From an uncultured Chlorobiaceae bacterium (GTDB lineage Bacteria; Bacteroidota; Chlorobiia; Chlorobiales; Chlorobiaceae), in assembly GCA_903822595.1 (NCBI GenBank), contig CAIJPS010000043.1:40311-104310 (forward strand): a stretch of DNA of 64,000 nt, read 5' to 3'. The translations under genes were made by a program, and so were the position numbers. Every line of letters begins with the position of its first letter. Positions within the stretch are counted from its first letter, which is position 1. Positions 8,464 through 18,438 of this stretch are shown here, piece by piece. Under the pieces are notes generated by a model, which was not told the origin of the DNA, searched no databases, and worked only from the letters and a program-made list of their open reading frames with translations.

Positions 8464-8501
8464 TGACAAAAGGGCTCCCTGTAGAGGCAGCCCTTTTGTC
8501 A
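8464..8501. terminator. Two-way terminator between rny and hisB
   Basis: A perfect 13-pair stem (8464-8476 with 8489-8501) around a 12-base loop. The A-rich left side and T-rich right side within the stem provide a T-run in either direction, as expected between converging genes. Confidence 0.85.
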
Positions 8502-8514
8502 TTGGAGAAAAAAC

Positions 8515-9117
8515 TCAAATTTCCCCTTTGGTTGACGGGATTTCTGTGCCGGTTATGGCAACAGCCGCCTTCATGGCATAGGCAAACGATTTGAAAAGTG
8601 CCTCTATTTTGTGATGCGTATTCTCTCCCTCAAGGATTGAAAGGTGGATATTGGCTTTCAATGTTGCAGCAAGCGAGATAAAGAAATGCTCCACCATCTC
8701 CGTTGAAAAACCCTGAATAACCGGACGGTTGAACTCCGCATGGAAGACACACCAGCTTCTTCCCCCGAGGTCAAGGGCACAACGTGCCAAAGCTTCATCC
8801 ATCGGGATGATTGCCCAGCCATAGCGTTCTATTCCCCGCTTGTCGCCAAGTGCCTCGGCAATAGTGCTCCCAAGTACGAGAGCAATGTCTTCAACAGTGT
8901 GATGATCATCAACCTCCAGGTCTCCCCGGCACTCCAGTACAAGGTCAAAACCGGAGTGTTTACAGAAATTGATCAACATGTGATCAAGAAAGAGAACCCC
9001 GGAGTTGACAGAGCTTTTTCCGGTACCGTCAAGCGTCACCGTTGCCGTGATGTCGGTCTCTTTTGTCGTTCGGCTTGCCGTTGCGCTGCGCGCTGCTCTT
9101 TTAATTTCTTCTGGCAT
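8515..9117 (-). CDS. hisB: Imidazoleglycerol-phosphate dehydratase
   Basis: HisB removes water from imidazole glycerol phosphate in histidine synthesis, using a manganese cluster held by histidine and glutamate residues. At 200 residues this is the single-function form without the phosphatase domain found in enterobacteria. Visible signatures: [16 protein letters not shown] (about 44-59), [14 protein letters not shown] (about 70-83) and [14 protein letters not shown] (about 116-129). It stands alone among non-histidine genes, preceded on the same strand six bases upstream by a DUF2905 gene. Confidence 0.97.
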   Translation of the reverse strand: MPEEIKRAARSATASRTTKETDITATVTLDGTGKSSVNSGVLFLDHMLINFCKHSGFDLVLECRGDLEVDDHHTVEDIALVLGSTIAEALGDKRGIERYGWAIIPMDEALARCALDLGGRSWCVFHAEFNRPVIQGFSTEMVEHFFISLAATLKANIHLSILEGENTHHKIEALFKSFAYAMKAAVAITGTEIPSTKGEI

Positions 9118-9123
9118 GGGTGC

Positions 9124-9366
9124 TTATCGGATAAATTTGTTGAAAAGGTAAAGGAACAGGCTGAGCAGCAGAGAGAGCAGCACTGAACTGCCGAGAGGAA
9201 AAGAGAAACGAAAGTTTTCCCGCTCTATTTTAAAATCAAAAGGAAGATTGCCGAACCAGTTGACCCAGTTCCATGAGCCGGACTTGCCGGAAGCCATCAT
9301 GAAAAGGCCAAAAATAACGATGGTGATGCCAGTTATCACAACTATTTTGGCAGCATCTGCAAACAC
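9124..9366 (-). CDS. DUF2905 membrane protein
   Basis: An 80-residue protein of two hydrophobic segments (about 7-26 and 57-77) separated by a loop with [19 protein letters not shown], a pattern I recognise as the DUF2905 family, whose role is unknown. It ends six bases before hisB starts and is probably co-transcribed with it. A divergent promoter region of about 85 bases separates it from secG. Confidence 0.85.
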   Translation of the reverse strand: MFADAAKIVVITGITIVIFGLFMMASGKSGSWNWVNWFGNLPFDFKIERENFRFSFPLGSSVLLSLLLSLFLYLFNKFIR

Positions 9367-9452
9367 GGTTTGGATATTTTTTAAAAGTTGCTAAATTAAG
9401 GCCTTCTTCACAGGAAGATACGATATTTGCAAATTTATTAAAGCGGCTGGAA

Positions 9453-9806
9453 ATGCATGTTTTCATTGTCATTGTCGGTTTACTTGCATCGATTCTGCTG
9501 ATCGGAGTCATTTTGTTGCAGAGCCCCAAAAGCGGCAGCGGCTTGACTGGAGGTATTGCCAGTATGGGCACTGTTCAGACGCTTGGAGTGAGAAGGACAG
9601 GTGACTTTTTAAGCAAGATGACGGCGATTCTTGCAGCAGCAGTGATGCTGATCTGTTTTATAGCTGAATTTACTCTACCTGGCAGATCAGCAAAAAGTTC
9701 TCCGGAAAGTATTTTGCAGCGGAGTGTGCCAGCACAGCCCGCAGCTCCAGCTCCAGCGAAAACGGTACCTTCCATACCGTTGGTTCCTGCACTGCCGGTA
9801 AAATAG
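9453..9806 (+). CDS. secG: Protein translocase subunit SecG
   Basis: SecG is the small accessory subunit of the SecYEG channel in the inner membrane. The 117-residue protein has two transmembrane helices (about 2-22 and 48-68) flanking the conserved cytoplasmic loop with [14 protein letters not shown] and [16 protein letters not shown]. The C-terminal 35 residues are rich in alanine and proline. tRNA-Lys follows immediately, so the two may be read together. Confidence 0.95.
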   Translation: MHVFIVIVGLLASILLIGVILLQSPKSGSGLTGGIASMGTVQTLGVRRTGDFLSKMTAILAAAVMLICFIAEFTLPGRSAKSSPESILQRSVPAQPAAPAPAKTVPSIPLVPALPVK

Positions 9807-9813
9807 ATTTTCT

Positions 9814-9889
9814 GCACCCGTGGCTCAATCGGTAGAGCAATTGACTCTTAATCAATGGGTTGGAGGTTCGAGTCCTCCCGGGTGCACCA
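9814..9889 (+). tRNA. tRNA-Lys(CTT)
   Basis: Acceptor stem GCACCCG/CGGGTGC, anticodon stem ATTGA/TCAAT around a loop with CTT, T arm GGTTCGAGTCC, discriminator A. Unlike the other tRNAs on this strand, CCA is encoded (9887-9889). It begins eight bases after secG ends. Confidence 0.95.
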
Positions 9890-9899
9890 TAAAAAAGAA

Positions 9900-9935
9900 A
9901 GACTTGCAGGTTTCGGCTTGCAAGTCTTTTTTTTT
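9900..9935 (+). terminator. Terminator after tRNA-Lys
   Basis: AGACTTGCA (9900-9908) pairs with TGCAAGTCT (9919-9927) around a ten-base loop, followed by a run of T to about 9935. It ends the secG/tRNA-Lys transcript. Confidence 0.88.
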
Positions 9936-10095
9936 GTGCTGCACACTCTTCTGCATGGTTGCCATACAAACTGTAGTATATTACGCTTGCGAAGTGGTCT
10001 GTTCTTGCCGCTCAGGTTGGTTTACGATTGTTGTGTAATATTGTTTCCATGCCGACTGGAAAATCCATGATTGTCCGGAATATCGAAGAGGTCTT

Positions 10096-12555
10096 ATGCA
10101 AAACGATAAAAGCGTCGAGCAGCCCACTGAAAAGCCTGTTTTCATCCGGCAATCGCCTTATCGCACTCTTGTTGAGCAAATGCGGAATGGCTACGCTTAC
10201 TGCCGGATGATTGTTGAAGGAGGTCTGCCTGTTGATTTCATATTCGAATCGGTCAACCCTGCATTTACTGAACTTACCGGCCTGACAAACGTTGCCGGCC
10301 GAAAAATATCAGAGCTTTTTCCAGAGATACTTGAGACAAATCCGGAGTTGATCGAACGACTTGGACGGATTGCTGAAACTGGCATCGCTGAATGCTTTGA
10401 ATATTATCTGAAGCCATTGAAAAGATTGTATGGCATTACCGCCTACAGCCACAAAAAAGGGTGCTTTGTCGTTTTGTTCGACGACATCCCCGAACGCAAG
10501 CAGGCTGCGGAAGAGCTCAGACACAGCGAGGAGCAGTTCAGAAAACTCTTTGAAAGCCATTCCGCAGTCCAGCTTCATATTGATCCTGATACAGGCAAAA
10601 TCATGAATGCCAATCATGCGGCAGCAGAATTTTATGGATGGTCAATTGAAGAGCTTCGCAAGATGCGGATAGGAGATATCAATACTCTCCGCCTCGACAT
10701 TATCCTTAATAAAATGCAAAACACCATTGCAGGCAGGCAAAACAAATTTTCATTCCGCCACCGAAGAGCAAACCGTTCAATTCGTGATGTTGAAGTTTAT
10801 TGCAGTAAAATCTGGATAAACGGCAAATTTATCATCAATTCAATTGTTCATGATGTAACAGAACGCAAACGCTTCGAGGCTTTATCGGCATTCCGTCGCA
10901 AACAACTTGTCATGGTGGAGAGTTGTTCGGTTGAAGAACTCCTGAGGAGTACTCTGGACGAAGCCGAAAGGGTGACAGGAAGCTCAATAGGCTTTGTCCA
11001 TTTTATTGCAGATGATCAGCAGACACGGTTACCCTGGATATGGTCGAGCAACACACAAAATAAAATAGGTCTGGCAGAAGGAACGGCACAGCTCTTTTCA
11101 CGTTACGAAACCGGGATTTGGGCTGATCTTATCGGCGAGAAAAAACCGGTGATCCGGAATGATTTCTGCATATTTTCCCCTGACACCGGTATGCCTGAAG
11201 CCCGTGCTGAAGTTAGGCGTCTCATGTTTGTTCCTGTCAGTCGCGGCAAAGTAGTCATGGTGATTCTTGGAATCGGAAGCAGGCCTGATGATTATGATGA
11301 GGATGATGCTCGATGGGTAATTACTCTGGCAGATATTACCTGGGATATTGTCGCAAAAAAAAGAGCCGAAGAGGATCGTGAAAAACTTCAGGGTGAGCTT
11401 CAGCACTCACAGAAAATGGAGATGCTCGGTAAACTTGCCGGAGGCATTGCCCACGATTTCAACAACATGCTCGGTGTTATTCTTGGACACACCGAAATGG
11501 CTATCGAAAGCGGCAAGTTCTCCCTTGATGACCTGGAGTGCATCCAGAATGCAGCTTCACGCTCCGCTGCTTTGACCCACCAGCTTCTCGCCTTTGCCCG
11601 GAAACAATTCATGATGTTGCAGATTCTTGAGCTGAACACCATGGTTGAGGAGATGCGCCCGATGCTGGGCCGACTGATAGGTGAAAACATTACACTCCTC
11701 TGGATTCCTGGAACAGGGCAAAGCAGGGTAAAGATTGATCCTTCACAGATCGATCAGATTCTGATCAATCTCTGTGTCAACTCTCGCGATGCCATTGATG
11801 GCACAGGAGTCATCACCATCGAAACAAGCCTGCTTCATGTTGATAAAACCAGAAGGAATGCCGCTCATCCCTGCAGGGTACCCGGAGACTATGTCATGCT
11901 TGCTGTCAGCGATGACGGTTGCGGAATTGAGAAAAAGTATCTTGCAAATATTTTTGAGCCCTTCTTTACTACCAAAGGGGTTGGGAACGGGACGGGTCTG
12001 GGTTTGTCGACGGTTTATGGTATTGTGAAACAGAATAACGGTTATATCGAATGCAACAGCTCGTCCGGCAAAGGTACCACATTCAATATCTATCTTCCCC
12101 TGCATTTGGGCGAAACTGATGAGATTGAGCATGAACCAACGGAACCTGATCAGGTACCATTGGTATGTCATGACAAAAAGACGATACTTCTTGTTGAAGA
12201 TGAGGCAGATATTCTCTACGTTTGCAAAAATATACTTGAAGAAAACGGCTATGCGGTGCTCGAAGCATCTAAACCTGCAGCAGCAATTCAGATTGCAGAA
12301 AAATACAAAGAAGCCATAGACCTGCTCCTGACCGATGTGATTATGCCTGAGATGAATGGTAGTGATCTTTCCAAAAAGCTGCAATCGATCTCTCCAAACC
12401 TTAAAACGCTTTTTATGTCGGGCTATACGGCTGACGTTATAGCGCCTCATGGCATCTTCGATGATGGTATACATTTTATCGAAAAACCCTTTACCGGTAA
12501 AAAGCTCATCAAAACTGTGGAGAAAACCCTCAAAGCTCATAAGAGTCATATCTGA
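10096..12555 (+). CDS. Hybrid sensor histidine kinase (PAS-PAS-GAF-HisKA-HATPase-REC)
   Basis: An 819-residue signalling protein with no transmembrane segment, so probably cytoplasmic. In order: a PAS-like region (about 20-130), a second PAS domain (about 140-255, FRKLFESHSAVQLHIDPDTGKI), a GAF domain (about 270-430), a HisKA domain with the phospho-acceptor H453 (GGIAHDFNN), an ATPase domain with DDGCGIE and GTGLGLS, and a C-terminal receiver whose phospho-aspartate is D747 (LLLTDVIMPEMNG). The phosphate could pass from H453 to D747. No cognate output regulator is adjacent. The signal is unknown. Confidence 0.93.
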   Translation: MQNDKSVEQPTEKPVFIRQSPYRTLVEQMRNGYAYCRMIVEGGLPVDFIFESVNPAFTELTGLTNVAGRKISELFPEILETNPELIERLGRIAETGIAECFEYYLKPLKRLYGITAYSHKKGCFVVLFDDIPERKQAAEELRHSEEQFRKLFESHSAVQLHIDPDTGKIMNANHAAAEFYGWSIEELRKMRIGDINTLRLDIILNKMQNTIAGRQNKFSFRHRRANRSIRDVEVYCSKIWINGKFIINSIVHDVTERKRFEALSAFRRKQLVMVESCSVEELLRSTLDEAERVTGSSIGFVHFIADDQQTRLPWIWSSNTQNKIGLAEGTAQLFSRYETGIWADLIGEKKPVIRNDFCIFSPDTGMPEARAEVRRLMFVPVSRGKVVMVILGIGSRPDDYDEDDARWVITLADITWDIVAKKRAEEDREKLQGELQHSQKMEMLGKLAGGIAHDFNNMLGVILGHTEMAIESGKFSLDDLECIQNAASRSAALTHQLLAFARKQFMMLQILELNTMVEEMRPMLGRLIGENITLLWIPGTGQSRVKIDPSQIDQILINLCVNSRDAIDGTGVITIETSLLHVDKTRRNAAHPCRVPGDYVMLAVSDDGCGIEKKYLANIFEPFFTTKGVGNGTGLGLSTVYGIVKQNNGYIECNSSSGKGTTFNIYLPLHLGETDEIEHEPTEPDQVPLVCHDKKTILLVEDEADILYVCKNILEENGYAVLEASKPAAAIQIAEKYKEAIDLLLTDVIMPEMNGSDLSKKLQSISPNLKTLFMSGYTADVIAPHGIFDDGIHFIEKPFTGKKLIKTVEKTLKAHKSHI

Positions 12556-12695
12556 AGGGTGCACGATTCAAGGTTGCAGCATTAACCTCCTGTGCATCAT
12601 CGCTATTATCGGTTATATTCTCTTGCTTCGGACTGTCCGAACCAGGCCGTCAGGGTCGTCATTGCAACAAGGGGGAGCCAAAGAGACAACTTTTT

Positions 12696-13952
12696 ATGAA
12701 AATCATCGATCGCTATATCCTGAAATCGCTCATAGGGCCCTTCATTTTTGCTTTTGTCACCATTATTTTTGTCCTGATTCTCCAGTTCTTTGCCACCTTT
12801 GCCGATCGTTTTATCGGTAAGGGTATCGGATTTTCTGCTATGATGGAACTCATTCTGCTGCAGTCTGCGTGGATGGTCGGGCTTGCGGCACCCATGTCCG
12901 TGCTTGTTGCAGTCGTCATGGCATTCGGCTCTTTGACAACCACCTCTGAAATGACCGTTTTAAGGGCATCCGGTATTTCTCTTTACCGGCTCATGATTCC
13001 TGTACTCTTTGCTGGCCTGCTTCTATCCTTCTTTGTTGAACGTTTCAATAATATCGTGCTTCCCCAGGCAAACTATTATGCCAAATCGATGATGGTCGAT
13101 ATCGCACGCTCAAAACCGGCCTTTGGATTAACGGAAAACGCTTTTTCAACCCTTGCGGATGGTTACTCCATCTTCGTTCGCAGCACCGATGAGCGCTCAA
13201 AGGAGCTCAGGGGTATTGTCATCTATGATGCCACAAGGCGGGATTATAATACCATGGTGACAGCCCGGAAAGGCACCATTGAATTTACCGGTGATGCTCA
13301 GTATCTGGTCATGACGCTCTTCAATGGTGAAATTCACCAGGTACGCCAACCCGATCACAAAAGCTACCGTATCATGAGTTTTCAGAAGCACCGCTTTGTT
13401 TTTGAGTCATCAGGCTTTGGTTTTTCACGCTCTTCGGAAAGCCGAATGCGCTCAGGCGATACCGAGCTTTCCGCAAAAGAGCTGCTTGCCATCGGCGATG
13501 AATTCAGGAAAAGAATTTCGGAATCCGAAAAACGTATCACAACAGAGAAGTTGCCCGCCAAACCGGGAGCGGGTATCGCAGGTTTTGTCGATCGCCAGCC
13601 TCTTCAGCTTGCGGCTGAACTCAAAAGCATCGAAGCCGACCGGAACATGTACAATCGCTATATGGCGGCTTATCATAAAAAATATGCGCTCTCTCTTGCC
13701 TGCTTTGTCTTTGTCCTTGTTGGTGCTCCCCTTGGCGTTCTTGCGAGACGGGGCGGGTTCGGTGTTGGAGCGGCCATTTCGCTATTCCTCTTTGTGCTCT
13801 ACTGGATGATCATGATTTCCGGAGAAAAAATTGCCGAAAGAGGCATCCTAGACCCCATGATCTCCATGTGGCTGGCTAATATTGTCATGGCCACGGTCGG
13901 GATCACTCTTGTGGCGAGTTTGAATGGTTCGGTTTTCAATACCTCCCGGTAG
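12696..13952 (+). CDS. LptF/LptG-family permease
   Basis: Inner-membrane subunit of the Lpt system that moves lipopolysaccharide to the outer membrane. The 418-residue protein starts with the family signature MKIIDRYILK, has three N-terminal helices (about 12-34, 52-80, 98-122), a periplasmic beta-rich domain (about 140-300), and three C-terminal helices (about 330-350, 357-377, 386-408). LptF and LptG are similar to each other and I cannot decide between them. Its partner and LptB are not in this window. It converges with the thioesterase gene 20 bases downstream. Confidence 0.92.
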   Translation: MKIIDRYILKSLIGPFIFAFVTIIFVLILQFFATFADRFIGKGIGFSAMMELILLQSAWMVGLAAPMSVLVAVVMAFGSLTTTSEMTVLRASGISLYRLMIPVLFAGLLLSFFVERFNNIVLPQANYYAKSMMVDIARSKPAFGLTENAFSTLADGYSIFVRSTDERSKELRGIVIYDATRRDYNTMVTARKGTIEFTGDAQYLVMTLFNGEIHQVRQPDHKSYRIMSFQKHRFVFESSGFGFSRSSESRMRSGDTELSAKELLAIGDEFRKRISESEKRITTEKLPAKPGAGIAGFVDRQPLQLAAELKSIEADRNMYNRYMAAYHKKYALSLACFVFVLVGAPLGVLARRGGFGVGAAISLFLFVLYWMIMISGEKIAERGILDPMISMWLANIVMATVGITLVASLNGSVFNTSR

Positions 13953-13973
13953 CGGGATGAGGTGCAAAAGAGA

Positions 13974-14366
13974 TCACACGCAGTTGTTTCCTTCACCCTT
14001 CTCTTTATAGCCGCAGCAAAGTTCTTTTTTTAGCCCCTTGTCATCAAGACAGACAAAGGTGATATGCGTACTGAAAGCCATAACTCGTTCACCGGTCTCA
14101 ATACTTTTCTTGTAAACACGCACGGTGTACTCGATAGAGGTATGGCCGATTTTACTTTTCTCAGTCACAAAACAGAGGATAGAGCCGCCTCGTATACTTT
14201 TTTTGAACTCTACCTTGTCCATACCAACGGTCACGAAGTTGCAGCCGGGATAATCCAGAGAGACCGTGATATATCCGATTTCGTCAATCCATTTCAAAAG
14301 ATTGCCGCCGAAGAGAAAACCGTAATGGTTGAGATGTTCAGGAAGGACAAGTTTATAGGTTTCCAT
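13974..14366 (-). CDS. Acyl-CoA thioesterase (hotdog fold)
   Basis: A 130-residue hotdog thioesterase, which hydrolyses acyl-CoA to free acid and CoA. The conserved start [20 protein letters not shown] contains the helix and Asn/His patch of the YciA/BACH group, and [14 protein letters not shown] with [13 protein letters not shown] provides the central strands. A cysteine-bearing C-terminal tail ([16 protein letters not shown]) is unusual for the family. Substrate chain length is unknown. Confidence 0.88.
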   Translation of the reverse strand: METYKLVLPEHLNHYGFLFGGNLLKWIDEIGYITVSLDYPGCNFVTVGMDKVEFKKSIRGGSILCFVTEKSKIGHTSIEYTVRVYKKSIETGERVMAFSTHITFVCLDDKGLKKELCCGYKEKGEGNNCV

Positions 14367-14602
14367 AATTCAAGAGATCCAGGTTAGGGTGAGGCACGAA
14401 CCTTATCAAGGTAAATCCGGCAGCACTCATAAACAAAAAAACCTTGCTTTATAAAATTGCGACAGTGATTCGATGGAGCCTGACACCTCTTTTATCAGGT
14501 TGTAAGAATCTTGCATGCGGTGCGGCAAATTTCTGTACATTTATAGTAATTTTATAAGGCAATGGAGCGCACGTCAATTCCAATCATCAAACAAAAACCA
14601 TC

Positions 14603-16045
14603 ATGAAGCTCCGTGTAAAAGCCCGCTTCGGGCGGCTATGGATTCTGATGACCTTTGTGCTCGGCGTGCTATGCTCAGTTCTCTTTTTCGAGACGGTATG
14701 GGCAAATGATGCCGAAGAATTTGAGGTATTCAGGAAAAAAGCTGAACAAGGAGACGTTGCATCTCAATTTTGGGTCGGCTACTCTTATTCCAATGGAAAA
14801 GGCGTTACAAAAGACGATGCCGAAGCCGTGAAATGGTATCGTATGGCGGCTGATCAGGGAAATGCATCTGCTCAGTGCAATCTTGGAGTTATGTACTACA
14901 ATGGTCAAGGTGTCACAAAAGACGATGCCGAGGCCGTGAAATGGTATCGTATGGCGGCTGATCAGGGAGATGCATGTGCTCAGAGCAATCTTGGGGGGGT
15001 ATACTGGCATGGTGTCGGTGTCGAAAAAAACTATCCCGAAGCTTTGAAGTGGTATCGTATGGCGGCTGATCAGGGATATGCAGGTGCCGACAAAAACTAT
15101 GCCGAACTTCTACAATGGTATCGCCTTATAGCTGATCGAGGAGATGCGGATGCACAGTATCGTCTTGGGTTTATGTATTACAATGGTCAAGGTGTCACAA
15201 AAGACGATGCCGAGGCCGTGAAATGGTATCGTATGGCGGCTGACCAGGGAGATGTACCGGCCCAGAGCAATCTTGGGAGTATATATTTGCATGGTGTTGG
15301 TGTCGAAAAAAATTATTCCGAAGCTGTGAAATGGTATCGCATGGCGGCTGATCAGGGAGATGCAAAAGCTCAATGTTGTCTCGGAAACATCTACGTTGAA
15401 GGTACGGGTGTCGAAAAAAACTATGCCGAAGCCGTGAAATGGTATCGCATGGCGGCTGATCAGGGAGATGCACCTGCCCAGAGCAATCTTGGGAGTATAT
15501 ATTTGCATGGTGCCGGTGTTGAAATAAACTATTCTGAAGCAGTGAAGTGGTATCGTATGGCGGCTGATCAGGGATATGCAAAAGCTCAGCATAACCTCGG
15601 ATGGTTATACTCCAAAGGCAAAGGTGTTGATAAAAACGATGCTGATGCGGCGAAATGGTATCGCCTTGCTGCTGTTCAGGGACTTGCAGAAGCTCAGAAC
15701 AATCTTGGGTTTATGTACTCCAATGGTCAAGGAGTGACAAAAAACGATGCCGAGGCAGTGAAATGGTATCGCATGGCGGCTGATCAGGGTCGTGCAAGTG
15801 CTCAGTATAATCTTGGTTATCACTACATGTATGGTCAAGGTGTCGAACAAAACAAAGCTGAAGCGATGAAATGGTATCAGCTTTCGGCTGATCAGGGATA
15901 TGAAGAGGCCAAAAAGGCTATCAGCAGTTCCGGCTCATCATCCCGTGCATCAACGAACTTCCGGCACGATTCTCCACTCTCTCGCTCACAGTCGATGAAT
16001 GGAGCTGCATTATCACATCAACGAGTCAAACAAACAGCATACTGA
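14603..16045 (+). CDS. Secreted Sel1-repeat protein
   Basis: A 480-residue protein with a basic N-terminus and one hydrophobic segment (about 12-34) ending AxA-like before ANDAEEFE, so it is probably exported or anchored. Residues 40-440 are about eleven Sel1-type helical repeats of 36 residues with the core AVKWYRMAADQGDA; one repeat near residues 155-180 is shortened. Sel1 repeats bind other proteins. The last 40 residues are rich in serine. The next gene is a response regulator on the same strand, a suggestive but unproven link. Confidence 0.92.
   Translation: MKLRVKARFGRLWILMTFVLGVLCSVLFFETVWANDAEEFEVFRKKAEQGDVASQFWVGYSYSNGKGVTKDDAEAVKWYRMAADQGNASAQCNLGVMYYNGQGVTKDDAEAVKWYRMAADQGDACAQSNLGGVYWHGVGVEKNYPEALKWYRMAADQGYAGADKNYAELLQWYRLIADRGDADAQYRLGFMYYNGQGVTKDDAEAVKWYRMAADQGDVPAQSNLGSIYLHGVGVEKNYSEAVKWYRMAADQGDAKAQCCLGNIYVEGTGVEKNYAEAVKWYRMAADQGDAPAQSNLGSIYLHGAGVEINYSEAVKWYRMAADQGYAKAQHNLGWLYSKGKGVDKNDADAAKWYRLAAVQGLAEAQNNLGFMYSNGQGVTKNDAEAVKWYRMAADQGRASAQYNLGYHYMYGQGVEQNKAEAMKWYQLSADQGYEEAKKAISSSGSSSRASTNFRHDSPLSRSQSMNGAALSHQRVKQTAY
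14746..15900 (+). repeat. Tandem 108-bp Sel1-coding repeats
   Basis: The DNA encoding the repeats is itself nearly identical between units: blocks such as GAAATGGTATCGTATGGCGG and GCTGATCAGGGAGATGCA recur about every 108 bases, roughly eleven times. This near-identity points to recent expansion or ongoing gene conversion between units, so copy number may vary between strains. Confidence 0.85.
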
Positions 16046-16190
16046 ACGACAGTATTCGTAGAACATAACCTTTTTCATCTATTGGAAATAACAATAATTT
16101 GTCGTTAACTTGTGATTAAAAAATCGTTGCCGAGTAGGCTTTCCCCCTCTGATATCACTTAAAAGTAATATCTCTGGCATTGCAAGAGCA

Positions 16191-17045
16191 ATGACGCATT
16201 CCAAAAATCCGGATATTCCGAAGGTAAAGATGGACAACGCTGATGATGACAATAAAGAGCTGAAAATACACCAACCGTTGCATGAGGTTCTGGAATGTCA
16301 CGCGACATCGGAGGGCGACGTCGGAAGCAGGATACTCATCGTCGAAGATGACGTGGCTATCTTGAAATGTGTACAACAATACCTGACGCAAAATGGGTAT
16401 GAGGTCACAGCGGTTAGCTCAGCTCATGAGTTTTACCAGCACATTTTCAGAGAGTCCTATGCGGTTGTTGTGCTCGATGTCGGTCTGCCCGACCAGAATG
16501 GCCTGATTCTCGCAGAATATGCCAGAAAGAACACGGAAATGCGCATCATCATCTATTCCGGGCACGATACCATTGATGACCAGCTTGCTGGTCATTATGC
16601 CGGTGCTGATCTTTATCTGGTTAAACCGATCGATTTTCGTCAACTCTCCGCCTCCATCGCCGGGCTGCTCAGCCGTATGGTCGAACCAGCCATACCACAG
16701 CACATTCTTGCCGAGCAACCACCACCACCTTTGCCGAAACAACAGGAACACTGGAGACTTATAAGCCGTAGATGGGTATTGCAATCCCCCCAAGGCAACG
16801 AGATCAAGCTTACCAACAAAGAGCTTGACTTTATGATCCAGCTCATCTCAAACTCCAACACCGTTGTTCCGCGGTTTGAACTGCTGGTGAAACTCGGCTA
16901 TCTCAACAACGAATCCGGTCACCACTCTCTGCAATCTCTTGTTAACCGTTTGCGCAAAAAAATAGAATTTCATAACACGCAATCTCCAATCCAGACATCC
17001 TATGGTATCGGTTATACGTTTCTGGACGACATAACCCTCGAGTAA
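16191..17045 (+). CDS. OmpR-type response regulator
   Basis: A two-component regulator of 284 residues. After an unusual 46-residue charged N-terminal extension the receiver domain begins at RILIVEDD (47-54); the phospho-aspartate is D96 (VVVLDVGLPDQNG) and the conserved lysine is in LVKPID. Residues about 185-280 form a winged-helix DNA-binding domain (IKLTNKELDFMIQLI, then SLQSLVNRLRKKI and YGIGYTF). An alternative start at residue 14 would shorten the extension. No kinase is adjacent; the hybrid kinase at 10096 is the nearest. Confidence 0.9.
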   Translation: MTHSKNPDIPKVKMDNADDDNKELKIHQPLHEVLECHATSEGDVGSRILIVEDDVAILKCVQQYLTQNGYEVTAVSSAHEFYQHIFRESYAVVVLDVGLPDQNGLILAEYARKNTEMRIIIYSGHDTIDDQLAGHYAGADLYLVKPIDFRQLSASIAGLLSRMVEPAIPQHILAEQPPPPLPKQQEHWRLISRRWVLQSPQGNEIKLTNKELDFMIQLISNSNTVVPRFELLVKLGYLNNESGHHSLQSLVNRLRKKIEFHNTQSPIQTSYGIGYTFLDDITLE

Positions 17046-17812
17046 CCCCCTGCAAAGTACCCACGGCAATTCCAGATTTGAAAATGCGAAATAAAATTTT
17101 ATCGATTAAGCTCCTCTATCAATTTTATGGCATAAGCTTTTAACTACAAGTTTTTCCGTAATGACGGGTCGGTTTGACCTGATTTCTTGTTGTTCGGCCT
17201 TGTCTTTACTTCGGAAGTAATTCTTGTTGAGCGCTTATAGATTTCCATTACCATAAAAAAAGTGGTTGTTCGGAGAGATTAATCGAAAAATAGAAATAAA
17301 ATATAATTAATGTGTTTGTTATAAACGAATGCCTCAGTTGTCAATTTAACTTGATTCTGTATATAAAATCATAGGCTTTTGTTTTTGGATACCATATACA
17401 ATAGCCTCATAAATTTTATTCATGCCCTCAAATATATAACCGAAAAAAAACAGCGAACTATATGCCGCTGTTTTTATACGTTACTATTTACCTATTTACC
17501 TCAATGACCCACGCATAATTAAAATCAAATAAGTTCTCGCAAAATTCTCGCAAAATTCTCACAAATCAGTTGTTCCGAGGGAGTTTTTTTGGGAATTATA
17601 CATCGCTTAATTGCCTGTTACGGTTATTGAATATGATGATTAATGATTTTTTATTGCCTTTAAACAGTGTATCTTAGTAGTGATAAAGTGCGTTTGTATG
17701 AACAGGGTTTAAACTTACCTCTTTTACTGTTTTGTCAAAGGGCTCACTTTAGTTGATTCAACATCGGATTATTCTAATAACTGTAAAATTTGGATATAAC
17801 AGGGGATAGATT
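17046..17812. other. AT-rich 767-base gap without a gene
   Basis: No protein gene is convincing here. The stretch is much richer in A and T than its left flank. It holds a hairpin CAGCG/CGCTG flanked by A8 and T5 (17443-17475), which could end transcripts in either direction, and three tandem 11-base units TTCTCGCAAAA (17534-17566, the third slightly changed). Composition and emptiness suggest the edge of a transferred segment that continues into the next gene. Confidence 0.6.
17443..17475. terminator. Candidate two-way terminator in the AT-rich gap
   Basis: A run of eight A, CAGCG (17451-17455), a ten-base loop, CGCTG (17466-17470) and a run of T. The A/T runs extend the stem and give a T-run on both strands. 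It lies 400 bases after the response regulator, so its partner gene is not obvious. Confidence 0.5.
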
Positions 17813-18379
17813 ATGGATTGGCAAAAAGAATTATTGAATCAGCAACACCAAGAACGAAATAATGATGAGGCAAAAAAAATATTAGAAGATATTTGCAAAA
17901 AGAAAATTAATGATTATTGGGATAAGATTATTCTGGCAAATAAGAATGTGCACCATGATATTCGATTGGTTATACAGAAATCAAATAAAGGAGATTTAAT
18001 TCTATTTCCACAAAAAGAGCAGCAGAAGATTGGAAAAGGTTTGTTCAAATCTGATATGCGTATAGACTATAAGTATGATTATCCTGATGGAAATTGCTCG
18101 GGTTCAATAAGTTTTGATGGCACTTATTTTGTGCTTGATTATTATAATTCAATAGGTTGTGACCATGGTAGAAATCATTTTCAACACAAGCTTGCCGAAA
18201 ACGACATTGACATAATTCTCGAAAATGTATGCATGCAAAGAGATATAAGTTACCAACTTCAAAGTAATAAGGATCTGATCCTCCAGCAATCTTGCTCAAA
18301 AAGAGAATATTTGCGTTATAAGAATAGTGTCACACAAACAACTTCTTTTTTTAATAAAATCTTGAATATTTTTGCATAA
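17813..18379 (+). CDS. Unrecognised AT-rich protein
   Basis: I do not recognise this 188-residue protein. It is rich in Lys, Asn, Ile and Asp, with no membrane segment. The first 60 residues are predicted helical (KEIL/EDICKKKINDYWDKI pattern), the middle has strand-like blocks (DMRIDYKYDYP, GSISFDGTYFVLDYY) and one CDHGRNHFQH stretch with a cysteine and clustered histidines that could bind a metal. Codon use and base content differ from the flanking core genes, which suggests transfer. ATG 17813 follows GGGGATAGATT, a fair ribosome-binding context. Confidence 0.7.
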   Translation: MDWQKELLNQQHQERNNDEAKKILEDICKKKINDYWDKIILANKNVHHDIRLVIQKSNKGDLILFPQKEQQKIGKGLFKSDMRIDYKYDYPDGNCSGSISFDGTYFVLDYYNSIGCDHGRNHFQHKLAENDIDIILENVCMQRDISYQLQSNKDLILQQSCSKREYLRYKNSVTQTTSFFNKILNIFA

Positions 18380-18438
18380 ATAACCTGAACGGATGAGCCT
18401 GTTTTTTTTACTATTAAAATGTCAGGAATAAAATTGCA

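Noticed and set aside
14675..15850. Minus-strand ORFs of 80-160 codons within the Sel1 gene
   Set aside because: They are shadows produced by the repeated sequence and mirror the 108-base period.
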